Positions 12,189 through 22,328 of a stretch of 64,000 nt of DNA are shown here, in pieces. The first letter of the stretch is position 1; each line of letters begins with the position of its first letter. The DNA is taken from the NCBI GenBank assembly GCA_029718625.1, contig CM056379.1, positions 69,496,670-69,560,669 of the forward strand, read 5' to 3'. A model generated the notes under the pieces. The model did not search any database. It was given only the letters and a program-made list of their open reading frames with translations, and had not been told where the DNA came from. The DNA comes from Synaphobranchus kaupii. Lineage: Eukaryota > Chordata > Actinopteri > Anguilliformes > Synaphobranchidae. A program made the position numbers and the translations under genes.

Positions 12189-13967
12189 TTGTTCACTGCA
12201 GACGACTTTGCAGATTTCTTTGATGAGAAGATCACAGACATCCGCAGCTCCTTCAGCCCCTCTCTTTATACCCCCCCCCCCCCCCCCCCCCCGTTTCCCC
12301 ACTCCCCCTCCCCTCACGGACACTGTTTTCCACTCTCCTCCTCTCTCTACCCCTTCCGTGTCCCCCCCCTGCTTCTCCACCTTTTCTCCCCTGTCTGATA
12401 CCGATGTATCCCACCTCCTACTCTCCCATCGCCCCACTACCTGTGCCCTCGACCCTATCCCTTCATCTCTCCTCCAGGCAATCACCCCAGATATCCTCCC
12501 GTTTGTGACCTCCCTGGTGAACTCCTCCCTGACCTCTGGCTGCTTCCCCGCATCCTTCAAGAGAGCCCACATCACCCCGATCCTGAAAAAACCCACGCTG
12601 GACCCCTCCAACATCCAAAACTACAGACCGGTATCTCTTCTTCCTTTTCTTTCCAAAACTATTGAACGTGCTGTTTCTAACCAACTGTCTTCTTTCCTTA
12701 CCCAGAACAACCTACTAGACCCCCACCAGTCCGGCTTCAGACCTGGCCACTCAACGGAGACCGCACTCCTCTCCGTCAGCGAGATGCTTCACGCAGCTCG
12801 GACATCCTCCCTCTCCTCTGTGCTAATACTCCTATACCTCTCTGCCGCCTTCGACACCGTAGATCACTCCATCCTCCTGTCGTCCCTGTCTGCAGCGGGG
12901 ATCGGCGGCTCGGCCCTGGCCTGGATTGAGTCCTACCTCTCGGAGCGCTCCTCCCAGGTTGCCTGGGCTGGTAAAGTATCGGCACCCCGTCCCCTTACCA
13001 CAGGAGTCCCCCAGGGCTCAGTCCTTGGTCCCCTCCTTTTCTCCACCTACACCAAATCCCTTGGCCCTGTTATCACTGCTCATGGTCTTTCTTACCACTG
13101 CTATGCTGACGATACTCAACTCTTTCTCTCCTTCTCACCCTCTGACACTCAGGTGTCAGCCCGCATCTCCGCTTGCCTGAGAGACATCCAGAGCTGGATG
13201 GACAACCACCATCTGAGGCTCAATCCAGGCAAGACTGAGCTCATCTACATTCCTGCTCTAACCTCTCCCCCTCTCAATCTCTCCATTTCCCTAGGGGACA
13301 CTCCACTGACCCCAACGCCCTGTGCCAGGAACCTCGGAGTGGTGATGGACAACAGGCTGTCCCTCTCCGAGAACATCGCAGTGGTAACCCGGGCGTGCAG
13401 GTTCTTCCTGTACAACATCAGGAGAATCCGTCCCTTCCTCACCACCCACTCAACCCAGCTCCTGGTCCAAGCGATGGTGCTGTCCCGCCTGGACTACTGC
13501 AACTCTCTCCTGGCTGGCCTGCCAGCATCGGCCATTAGACCCCTTCAGCTTATCCAGAACGCAGCAGCGCGCCTGGTCTTCAACCTCCCCCGATACTCCC
13601 ATGTCACCCCCCCTGCTCATTGACCTCCACTGGCTACCTGTGATGGCTCGCATCAAATTCAAAACATTGGTGCTCGCCTTCCAGGCAGTCCAAGGATCAG
13701 CCCCTCCATACCTCCAAAAGCTCATCAGACCCTACACACCTACCAGATCCCTGCGTTCCGCCTCCTCAGGACGACTGGTACCCCCCCCCCCCCCCCCCAC
13801 TTCATACTAGCACCCGGTCTCGACGTCTGTCTGTCCTGGCCCCACAGTGGTGGAATGAGCTCCCCGTGGAGGTCAGAACAACAGAAAATCTGACCACCTT
13901 CAAGCGCAGATTGAAGACTCACCTCTTCAAGCTGCACCTCTCTCCACCCCTCCCTACCTCCTTGTGA
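12189..13967 (+). pseudogene. L2-type reverse transcriptase, broken by poly-C frameshifts
   Basis: Encodes the reverse transcriptase and C-terminal part of the LINE polyprotein. The frame starting 12208 is open to 13623 and shows PILKKPTLDP, NYRPVSLLPF, SGFRPGHSTETA, the AFDTVDH block, GVPQGSVLGP and the catalytic [10 protein letters not shown] 22-C run at 12271-12292 shifts the frame upstream. A second shift lies near 13605, and the C-terminal part (LHWLPV...PPYLQKLI) continues from 13601. A third shift falls at the 18-C run 13781-13798, after which WWNELP and THLFKLHL complete the family pattern. Not translatable as one protein. Confidence 0.85.
12271..12292 (+). repeat. Poly-C run (22 C) in LINE coding region
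   Basis: Uninterrupted run of 22 C on the coding strand. Two similar runs occur in the same LINE at 12034-12050 (17 C) and 13781-13798 (18 C). Each coincides with a change of reading frame. Confidence 0.95.
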
Positions 13968-15052
13968 CCTCCCTTGATTGTGTTTTTCTGAAAAAAAAAA
14001 AAATCATACTGACTACGCCTGGTGCTTGAAATCGTATTTACCTTTTAGGGTTGTTTTAACGCACTTGTTCCTAGTTTGAAAACACTAATGTACGTCGCTC
14101 TGGATAAGAGCGTCTGCCAAATGACTAAAATGTAATGTAAATGTAAATGAAAAGGAATACTCCCCTCCCTAATGCGTTTTCTATAGAGCTTGCGTAATAC
14201 TAGACCATTAAAACGAAAACTGCCGTTACGCTGACCTGCAATAAATTTTTCAAAGCACCCAATATGATGTTGCATATACTGCTGCTAAGGTTATAATGTA
14301 CTCTATTGGATAAAAGAGCCGACAATTAAACCAGAATGAACTGTAATGAATGAGATGGGCTTGCAGGGCATGGGGGGGTATTACGAGTCGACGTTTCAGA
14401 TAGTGTAATAGCGGTATAAAGTATTGTATATTTCTCAAACGGATTGTTCCAGACAATAAATGGCCACTGAATTCTGAAAGGAACATCTCTATCTGTAAAA
14501 CCAATGGTAGTATTGTATATTTATTTCATATTTAGTAGCAGATATTCATTAGAATACGTGGTACAATGAGACAATAATTTTGCATTTGAGTGAGCAGGGC
14601 TTTTCACTGCGTTTTTGGAAATACGATCAGGCTATTGTTGGGTTTATCTTGTTGTTATGACGGAATTCAAATTTTATATGATGAATAAATATATTTATGA
14701 ACTCACACATAGACGCTACTGTCCACTATGTCCCGCATGGGTAGGTATAGCCTGGGTGGGGGGGTGCTTGTTAAATGGACTTGCTACAGGAAATTAGTGA
14801 CACTTAGAAACTCTCTATTCAGCAGAGTTGTCATGAATCGTCTACCAATAAAGTTAAAACACAGAGCTTCTGATTTCCACTAATAGTTTGGTTGCAGGAG
14901 CAACAAATGTCTCAGTTGAGCAAAATCATGCCGCCGCCGGCATTATCACTAGGCATCTTCGCAAAGGGGCTAATGTTCTAGTATGGTACTGTTCTGACTG
15001 CTCACAGTGCCTTAGGGTGGTTTAAGCATAATGTTTGTGAATAAAGCTCTTT

Positions 15053-15152
15053 TTTTTTAAAGCTCTCTGTCTGTCTGTCTGTCTCTCTTTGTCTCTGTCC
15101 CCCCCCGCACCCACCCACACACACACACACACAACACACACACACACTCACA
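15053..15152 (+). repeat. Microsatellites: (CTGT)n, (CT)n, C-run, (CA)n
   Basis: Adjacent simple repeats: CTGTCTGTCTGTCTGT near 15066, a C-rich stretch near 15100, and two (CA)n blocks to 15150. Confidence 0.9.
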
Positions 15153-15159
15153 TCAAAGA

Positions 15160-17085
15160 AAAGGTCCTAAACTCATTATCTGTCACTGCGATCTAAGAGG
15201 GCACCAGACTGTAAGAACTTTATTACCACACAGAACAGGAAGGTATTTAGGGCCCAGCGCGGTGTAGAATACCTTTCCTATTTGATTTTATGTTTGAAAG
15301 TCCATCTCTGACATTTAATTGAAATAATAATAGATGTGAGGGGCCTGCCCGTTCGTAATTTACCTTTTTACCTCCAGATTAAATCAGATATCAGAGGTGG
15401 TACCACTGGTATTGTCACATGGATGGTAATATTTTTCCTATATCTAATGATTGTACAACAATCATACAACTTATGTTATTAAAAGCAGGAGCAAAAGGTC
15501 TCTTTGTAGAGGTTCTCTGAGGTTAACCTGAGTTGGTTGCTTTGACCCAGAGTTGTTTGGTCTTGCTACAAAGGTGTTAAAACCCTGGATCCTTTAATAA
15601 TAATATCATGGGGATATGAACAACATGAGTCTATTTCTTAATTAAAGTTTTCGCTTTCAGATGAGCCAGTCTTGCCATAAAATATGCACCCCCTTCACAC
15701 CTTACTTAGGGGGGAGGCAGAAGGAAAGAGTTACAGTAAGTCAGTTTGGTCAGGCAGTTAATTTGTTATCAGTTCGTTGTTAGATCAGTTGGGGCTGTGG
15801 AGTTTTTGGAGCCGTGAAAGTTCTGGGAGTGTCACGCTGTGCAGTGGAATCTACATACAGAGACAAGTTTTTCCTTGGTCCTTGGAATTCTTACAACCTT
15901 GTTCCTTTTGCACTGGAGGAGGGTAATACTGGCAGTTTATGGCTGATCAATCTCTCTCTCCTTTCTGGTAATTCCAATTTAATGTTTAAATGTTTTCTTT
16001 CTTTTTGTAAATTATAAGCAGTGAGCCTACGTTCATCAATGAATGTATGATTACAACTCATTATTCCAATTGACCTTTTCCTGTAATAAAACTACTCAAT
16101 CTCAAGACCTGATTTAGACTTTGTTTTGACTTGTTGGTTGATCCACCAGATTACTGTTCGACTTACCTATCAACGAATTTGGCGATTTAATTGATGATTG
16201 TCATTTTTTATAATAATTAATAAAAATGAAATCCATTAAATATAATTAAATGTACGGTTGAGTGAGAGGTCTTCACATGTGATAACGCTTGTGCTCAGTA
16301 TTCAGAGTGCTGGGCATTTTTAACGAGGGCATTGAGTGCTGGAACTGCTAGATTCAGAATATTAATGCATTTTTACTTAATCCTCGCTTCCCCGACACAA
16401 TGTAACTGCACAGGCTGCTCGCTCTACACGGTTGGCTTCCCCCCAATTTCCACTTCCGGAGGCATTGTGATATATCAACCCATTATTGGATACAACCAGA
16501 GGACCAGGGATTTACATTCTCCCTGAAGCTTGAAAACCCCAGTGGTCACCGCAGGTACTGCAGCCTCTGGTGCCAAAAAGCTAATTTCCCCATTGAAGTC
16601 CATTCAAAACTATGGGCCGGATTCAGAGATGGCCAAATTATGTCATGCACGTAAGTGCCTCTCCTGCACGGACTTAATGCGAGCTGACTTACACCGTATT
16701 CTAACTTGTGTTGTGCAGGTGCTTATCTCAAAATGTGAGTGGTACAGGGCATGATATTCTAATTGCCTGTTTCTTGTAACTGCCCCCCGGGTTGCCAGGT
16801 ATCTACTAAAAAAATGTTTGTGGGGTTATGCGTTTTCAGCGTGTCAGCGACAGTGCCTTTAATAACCGCATTTGCCTTTTGGAAAATCCTCCATTTGCGC
16901 ATCGTAGTTGCTCTTGCGTGACGGGGTATAGGCATGCAGTGAACATATTAATACATCGCATTGATAAAATTATCATAACATCTATTGATGACTGGGATTT
17001 ACTTTAAAAAAAAAAAGATTTATACATTTTTTTTTTTACGATTTAGCCTACCTTAATAAAGTAATGTACAGTAACATAATAGCCT
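15160..17085. other. Unassigned sequence with LTR-like fragments
   Basis: No gene recognised; ORFs are under 75 codons. 15200-15240 reads, on the minus strand, TAATAAAGTTCTTACAGTCTGGTG, a polyadenylation-signal-then-CTGGTG arrangement like the R-U5 part of a retroelement LTR; similar text occurs near 39180, 50690 and 63805. On the plus strand AATAAAACTACTC near 16086 is another LTR-like 3' processing site. I could not find paired ends. Confidence 0.3.
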
Positions 17086-18748
17086 ATATGCGACGTCTTC
17101 CACTTCTTCGTTTGGGTGGGATCTTTTGTCCCACATCCCCAGGCTCGGGGCCGAGGGGCTATCCTTTTACCACCCCGAGCCTAGGGGGGGGTTCACCCGG
17201 ACTATATTTCAGGGCACACCTCCAGTAGCCACGTCACCGTGTCATCATCCAGAACCGACAGACCATGCATCCCATTGGGTGCCCGATAAATCGGGCAGTC
17301 CAGGATGACATGGTCTGCGGTTTGTTCCTCCGCGCCACACTCGCAGGCTGCGCAAGAAGCCAAGCCCCATCTGTGCATCGATGAGCGGAAGCGCCCAACG
17401 CCGGTCCGGAGGCGGTTAAGCCTCACCCATGCCAGTCTAGGCAGGTCCACCCCAATAGGGGGAAAACCGACGTCTGGGATGAAGTCACGGAGTCTAGAGG
17501 TGTTCTCCTCCCACTCCGTGCTCCAGATGTAATCCGCCCACCGTGCCGCACTGATGTTAAGATCACTGCATTGCTGCAGGAATTCCTGTGCGGCAGGCAC
17601 AAATGGGTGTCTCGACTTAAGGCGCCGGGGAGGCTCAGCAATTACAGCGAGCCTTTCGTGGAGCAGATGGTTTGGCTCCATGGCCCGGCACGCGAGACGT
17701 GCTGTGGCTCCCGCGCGGCGAAGCCCAGCGGGCTGGATGCCTGCAAGAATGGGAAGATTGTCCACGGGAGTGGGACGCAGGCATCCTGTCACGATGCGCA
17801 AGGCTTCGTTGATGGGCGTATCGATGAGGCGGGTGTGGGCACTGCGACACCATACCGGTGCGCAGTACTCACTAGTCGAGTAAACAAGGGCCAGGGCTGC
17901 CGTACGCAATGTTCTTGCGTCGGCGCCCCAGCCTGACCCGACTAGTCGCCTCATCAATGCCACACGAGATGTTAACTTCTTGCGCAGTGACTCAAGGTGT
18001 CGGCGAAACGTGAGCGACCTGTCCAATGTCACGCCGAGGTAGATTGGCTCAGCGCAGCATGGCAGGGGTGTTCCGCCAATATATATTCGGAGCTCACGTT
18101 TAGCCTCCCTGTTGTTAAGATGGAAGGCCGCCGACACCGTCTTTGCCTCGCTGAGCTTCAACCTCCATTTCCAGAGGTATGCCACTAGTGTCTGCATGTC
18201 CTGGCTCAAAGTCCCCTCCAATGACTGCCAGTCTCCAGCGGAGTACACCAACGCGAGGTCATCCGCGTAGGCATACTTCCGCGAGACTGTATCAGGCAAG
18301 TCATAAGTGTAGATATTATAGAGGAGGGGGGCCAGGACAGATCCCTGGGGGACGCCGTTCTTGAGGCGTCGTAACCTGCTTTGCTGTCCGCTACCGGTGG
18401 TAAGGTTAAAGCTGCGATTTCGGACAAGCTCCAAGATCATACTGACCATGTGCCTGTCCGGCAGCAGGCGGAGCAGCTTGCAGGTGAGGCCGCGGTGCCA
18501 TACGGTATCATAGGCAGCCGTCAGATCGACAAAAACGGCTCCGGCCTTCTTCTTGGACGAAAAGCTGTCCTCGATGTCTTGAGTCATCAAAGTGACTTGG
18601 TCTACGGTCGATCTCCCGCGTCGGAACCCGGCCTGCTCCCGAGGGAGCAGTGGGTCGACGATCGGTTCGACGCGGGCGTAGATAAGACGCTCGAGGATCT
18701 TGAAGGGGATGCAGAGCAAGGAGATGGGACGGTAGCTCTTAGGATCCA
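17086..18748 (-). mobile_element. 5'-truncated LINE (jockey/I group, Nimb-like), minus strand
   Basis: GC-rich insertion in AT-rich surroundings. On the minus strand it consists of the reverse-transcriptase ORF and about 110 bp of 3' untranslated sequence ending CCCAAACGAAGAAGTGGAAG. It is cut at its 5' side within the reverse-transcriptase domain. A clear target-site duplication was not found. Group placement rests on the C-terminal C-x-C...H-x4-C cluster and the overall sequence style; RNase H is absent. Confidence 0.75.
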
Positions 18749-18749
18749 C
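17202..18749 (-). CDS. LINE reverse transcriptase, unbroken 515-codon frame, N-terminally truncated
   Basis: The frame is open from a GTG codon immediately after a TAA to a stop at 17202, so it has no proper start: the 5' truncation removed the endonuclease and the first part of the polymerase. Conserved blocks in order are SYRPISLLCIPFKILERLI (about residue 5), AGFRRGRSTVDQ, FVDLTAAYDTVWH, GVPQGSVLAPLLYNIY, catalytic YAYADDLALV (about 163), and LKLSEAKT with YLGVTLDRSL of the thumb. The C-terminus has CAACECGAEEQTADHVILDC, a zinc-knuckle-like cluster of the I/R1/jockey group. No internal stop or frameshift is visible, unlike most LINE copies here. It could not act alone without its missing 5' part. 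Confidence 0.85.
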   Translation of the reverse strand: MDPKSYRPISLLCIPFKILERLIYARVEPIVDPLLPREQAGFRRGRSTVDQVTLMTQDIEDSFSSKKKAGAVFVDLTAAYDTVWHRGLTCKLLRLLPDRHMVSMILELVRNRSFNLTTGSGQQSRLRRLKNGVPQGSVLAPLLYNIYTYDLPDTVSRKYAYADDLALVYSAGDWQSLEGTLSQDMQTLVAYLWKWRLKLSEAKTVSAAFHLNNREAKRELRIYIGGTPLPCCAEPIYLGVTLDRSLTFRRHLESLRKKLTSRVALMRRLVGSGWGADARTLRTAALALVYSTSEYCAPVWCRSAHTRLIDTPINEALRIVTGCLRPTPVDNLPILAGIQPAGLRRAGATARLACRAMEPNHLLHERLAVIAEPPRRLKSRHPFVPAAQEFLQQCSDLNISAARWADYIWSTEWEENTSRLRDFIPDVGFPPIGVDLPRLAWVRLNRLRTGVGRFRSSMHRWGLASCAACECGAEEQTADHVILDCPIYRAPNGMHGLSVLDDDTVTWLLEVCPEI

Positions 18750-18759
18750 TTAACCAGTT

Positions 18760-19504
18760 GAAGTCACATATTAATAATCGCCCAATACTTGCAACCACTG
18801 TCCAAATATTTGTCTTTTGAGTGCATCTGTCACACGCTGGAAGGATGTGGCCAGGAAGGAGAGAGATTTTAACCTGGAGCACTGGTAGATGTACACTACG
18901 GGGAGTTACTTTGCGCTTCCTAATAATTTTGGAGCAGCTGTGCTCGCACAAGTAGGCTACAAAATCGTCTTTCTGTCAAAGCGATTATGATCCAAACACT
19001 GTCTATCAATGAATCCATCTAATATTAAATGATTAAATGAAAACTCTGAATAAGCGTAATCTCTTATCATCTCACACTGAGACATTAGCATTAGCTAGCT
19101 TGCTAATGTTAGCTAAGTTAGGTAGCTAGCTAGCTAGTTTGCTAGAGGGAAACCTGGCAGCCAAACAAATGGCAGCCAAACAAGGTGAAATGTCAATAGT
19201 CATCAAACTTTTAGGCAGTGAACCAGTTGGTGGTGGGTCGAAAAGTCTGATAGTTAGCTCGTAGCGTAGTGGGTTGTAGATTACTGTGGGAGAAACACAG
19301 CTGTAGATATTGGTATTTGAAAACTGTTCAGAAATCGGATGGTGGGTAGGTCAAAACGGGCAAGAAAGTTCCTTCCTCAGTATTGAACAGCTACTAGCTC
19401 CTAACACGCTTATTATTTTATCATGACAATGTTAGGTATGAGTCAACCTGGCAACTAGTATTTAGCAACAGTATATGGTATATAGCAACATGTATGTATG
19501 TATA
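18760..19504. other. Unassigned sequence with GCTA-rich patch
   Basis: No gene is seen. 19086-19146 is rich in the words GCTA/TAGC (for example TAGGTAGCTAGCTAGCTAG), a low-complexity patch recurring near 6540, 38250 and 46290. The rest has no recognisable ends or domains. Confidence 0.3.
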
Positions 19505-19915
19505 TATATACAAAAACGTCTCCGATGTAAAAAAAAAGCCAAGTTACTCACGCATAGCCTACAGAGCGCTGTCTATAAGTCCTTAATTCCAACTTGCAAA
19601 AACTAGGCCTGCCTTTAAAAGTATTGATATCAAAATGTGGCCAAGTTACAACTAACAATATTGCCTATTGTAGCTCACACTAAATAAACTAGCTCTATTC
19701 CAAAGCAATGCTATCCAAACTTTCCTAAATTATTTAATGCAACTTGGCCCTGTGTTTCTTTCCAGATGATGGAAAATAAGTAATAGTACTAATTTTCTTA
19801 ACATAATAATAGTTATATTTGCGAACAGAATTTTGTGAACACAAGGATATCTATGCTCTGTAGGACCACACAGGTTTTGATAGAAATCCAAATATTCCAA
19901 ATAAATAAATAAATT

Positions 19916-19946
<31 letters not shown>

Positions 19947-20410
19947 CATTTTATTCATTCTGTGCTTTTGATAGACCCAAAGCAGTGGATGCAGACAATT
20001 ATTCAAACATGCCCTATAGTGTAGTAATTTTTCTGTTTAATTTCTAAGTGCAACACATCTGAATCAGAGTATTTCCACTATAAATTATTCTCATTTTGCA
20101 GTTTGATGTGGAACATACAGTTTCATTGACCACATTCTCTTGAGATGGTAAGATGAAGAAACACAGGGCCAAGTTGCATTAAATAATTTAGGAAAGTTTG
20201 GATAGCATTGCTTTGGAATAGAGCTAGTTTATTTAGTGTGAGCTACGATAGGCAATATTGTTAGTTGTAACTTGGCCACATTTTGATATCAATACTTTTA
20301 AAGGCAGGCCTAGTTTTTGCAAGTTGGAATTAAGGACTTATAGACAGCGCTATGTAGGCTATGCGTGAGTAACTTGGCTTTTTTACGTCGGAGACGTTCT
20401 TGTTCAGATA
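19505..20410. mobile_element. Foldback element with 252-bp inverted arms, copy A
   Basis: The left arm 19509-19760 and right arm 20157-20408 are near-perfect inverted copies: the left begins CAAAAACGTCTCCGATG, the right ends CGTCGGAGACGTTCTTGTTC. The 396-bp spacer holds an (AAT)n stretch at 19911-19946 and text resembling a LINE 3' tail in reverse (TTTATTCATTCTGTGCTTTT). The first bases of the left arm are overwritten by a (TA)n microsatellite. There is no coding capacity. Copy B (60184) is 1.2 kb, so A carries an internal deletion of about 300 bp next to the left arm. Confidence 0.85.
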
Positions 20411-21351
20411 TCACTTATTTTTCGTAGCTAACTAATGATGAACAATGCATGAAGATAATGACATCAAGAGAGACATGCATACAGAATAGTACATGCATTC
20501 CAAATAAATGCATGCAGACATTCGCATAACCATAACGCCCTCTACTGACGAGAATGATGACATTTCTCCTATTAGCAATAGCCCACAATTACATTAAAAG
20601 AGTTTGTAGATGAGCTGTATTTAATGTCTAATGGAATACAATGAACAGCACCACCTGAACTATGGATCATGAAGAAGCATGTAAATTAATTAACCAAGTC
20701 TATATGGAGATCTGCATGCACAATAGGCTAGATGCAAACACTGAAAGAAATACATACTACATACTACTACTGAGAAAGTAGCCTACCAGAGATGATTCTT
20801 CTGATTATTATTATAATGAAAAGTGTTTGCAGTAAGATAGTACACTGTCTGCAGAGTAGCGTAGACTAGAGCAATGTTCGGAAGCTATAGTAATTTTTTT
20901 AAAGTGACTAACCATGAATCAGATATGTTTAGGGAATTGGAGGTTTATAAAGCCGATCTTGGAGCTTATAGTAGGCTATCGTCAATTCTTGATGTATTAT
21001 CGTAAACTATTAATTTCTAGTAGTTCATTTTATGGTGACATTGTGTTATGTGTGAAAAGGATAAAGTGAACAGAGCTGAAGTGAAGAAATTCATGGATAA
21101 AGAAATGTTGGCCGAGGCAAGGGTACATTGAGGTTCCACAGTCAGTCATGACCGCAAAAGCAGAGCGTAACACCCTCCCCAAACCAGACAAGAGCTAGCG
21201 TCCTGTTTGGGGAGGGTGTGATATAGTACAAGTGAAATACAAGTGAAACATTGAACAGTTAATATTGGAAACCTCTTTGCAATAAAAATACATTAATGTG
21301 TTAATGTGAAAATAATAACAGTCTAAGAAATTAAAAGTACTTAACAGTTGC
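20411..21351 (+). repeat. Right flank of foldback A, duplicated at 61399-63560
   Basis: Collinear with the right flank of foldback B for more than 900 bp, at high similarity (for example GAACAGCACCACCTGAACTAT, GAAAGTAGCCTACCAGAG, AATGTTGGCCGAGGC). Copy B has extra blocks (61721-62058) and an internal tandem duplication. No coding region is seen. It contains a 20-bp-arm hairpin and a copy of the ACAAGTGAAAC...TTGCAATAAAAA module that elsewhere precedes tRNA-like sequences. Confidence 0.8.
21170..21219. repeat. Hairpin with 20-bp arms and 10-nt loop
   Basis: Arm ACACCCTCCCCAAACCAGAC (21170-21189) pairs with GTCCTGTTTGGGGAGGGTGT (21200-21219) apart from two mismatches. The same structure with the same arm and loop lengths recurs at 63380-63429. 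Confidence 0.9.
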
Positions 21352-21725
21352 ACATTGTTTTTGTGGGCGGCAGGGTGGTGCAGTGGTTAGCACTGTCGCC
21401 TCACAGCAAGATGGTACTGAGTTCGACCGAGGACCTTTCTGTGTGGAGTTTGCATGTTCTCCCTGTGTCCGTGTGGGTTTCCTCCGGGTACTCCGGTTTC
21501 CTCCCACAGTCCAAAGACATGCAGGTTAGGCTAATTGGAGACTCTAAATTGCCCATAGGTATGAGTGTGTGAATGGTGTGTGTGCCCTGCGATGGATTGG
21601 CGGCCTGTCCAGGGTGTATTCCTGCCTCTCGCCCAATGCATGCTGGGATAGGCTCCAGCACCCCCCGTGACCCTGTCCAGGAATAAGCGGGTTTGATAAT
21701 GGATGGATGGACATTGTTTTTGTGG
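21352..21725 (+). mobile_element. tRNA-derived SINE with (ATGG)n tail, copy 2
   Basis: Same family as 2109-2494 but on the plus strand: head GGTGCAGTGGTTAGCACTG, body with CCGGTTTCCTCCCACAGTCC, tail ATGGATGGATGG. The 15-bp duplication ACATTGTTTTTGTGG lies at 21352-21366 and 21711-21725. It splits the conserved module that otherwise runs into the tRNA-like sequence at 21738. The paralogous site near 63560 has no SINE, so it inserted after that duplication. Confidence 0.9.
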
Positions 21726-21737
21726 AAAATAAGCATG

Positions 21738-21810
21738 TGCTCTGCTGGGCTCGAACCCACAATCCACTGTGTGAGAGACTGCAGTTCTGCCCACTAAGCC
21801 ACAGTAGCTT
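21738..21810 (-). other. tRNA-like sequence (head type 3) in repeat module
   Basis: On the minus strand an A-box-like TGGCTTAGTGGGCAG is followed about 35 bp later by a B box GGGTTCGAGCCC, with T-arm-like pairing GTGGG/CCAGC. The acceptor stem does not pair convincingly, so this is not called as a functional tRNA gene. It follows the conserved TTGCAATAAAAA body. Confidence 0.55.
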
Positions 21811-22328
21811 CTTGGAAAGCATGAGGCCATTAGCTATATTAACATTAAAAAACATGAGTATGAAGCGTTTTTATTGGACGATAAGCTTGATGAGCAGGTA
21901 TACGGACCATACCCTCAAATAATAATTCTCCCCATTGGATAACATCGCGACGGAGGCAGGCAGTTTGACAGGAAAATGGGAAGAAGAAGAAGAAGAAGCG
22001 GAAGAGGAAGGAGAAAAACGGCAAAATAACCCAAGTTTGGGGCTTTATTGTGTGGATGTGTGAAGTTGTATCTGAATGCTGTGTGGTACATGAGGTCAGA
22101 AGTTAATGTTTTTAAGGGCTGAGAGTCTATGGTCATATATGGTTACTTCTGTAGGAAACCCTGAAAAGTGCCAAACTCTCGGTGCTGTATAGGTATGGGG
22201 CATGCCCCACCAAGCCGTAACTTGGCGGATGGCATACCTGCCATCCCAATATATATTTGTTGTTATGAAATGCAATCTCCATATGAGACACTAGATGGGG
22301 TAAAAAGCTTAAACTATAGCCTTTAAAG
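21811..22328. other. Unassigned sequence with (GAA)n
   Basis: No gene is seen. A (GAA)n run lies at 21979-21998, followed by GGAAGAGGAAGGAG. The text GGCGGATGGCATACCTGCCATCCCAA at 22223 (palindromic GGATGGCATACCTGCCATCC) recurs at 28449 and 31593. Confidence 0.35.

Larger units (their letters stand above)
11064..14148 (+). mobile_element. L2-clade LINE, nearly full length but frame-broken
   Basis: A 3.1-kb LINE inserted in TTAA copy 2 with the 6-bp duplication GAAAAG (11058-11063, 14149-14154). It has a 5' leader, an endonuclease region, a reverse-transcriptase region and a 3' end with GCTCTGGATAAGAGCGTCTG followed by TGTAATGTAAATG. That 3' end is typical of fish L2. It belongs to the same clade as, but a different subfamily from, the L2 at 41569. 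Part of the linker between endonuclease and reverse transcriptase is missing near 12170-12190. Confidence 0.85.
7937..14973 (+). mobile_element. TTAA element (piggyBac-like), copy 2, carrying two nested insertions
   Basis: It begins TTAA-CCCCTTGGCACAGATGG and ends GCAAAGGGG-CTAA, so the right duplication has one change. The left target, AAAGCTTTAA, corresponds to an uninterrupted AAAGC site in the paralogue at 37110-37125 (opposite strand), which supports insertion into the older element. Two insertions account for most of its length: a TIR element at 8007-9948 and an L2 at 11064-14148. Removing them leaves about 2 kb, equal to copies 1 and 3. Confidence 0.7.

Noticed and set aside
17554..17936. 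Plus-strand ORFs of 109 and 121 codons
   Set aside because: They are shadows of the minus-strand reverse-transcriptase frame.
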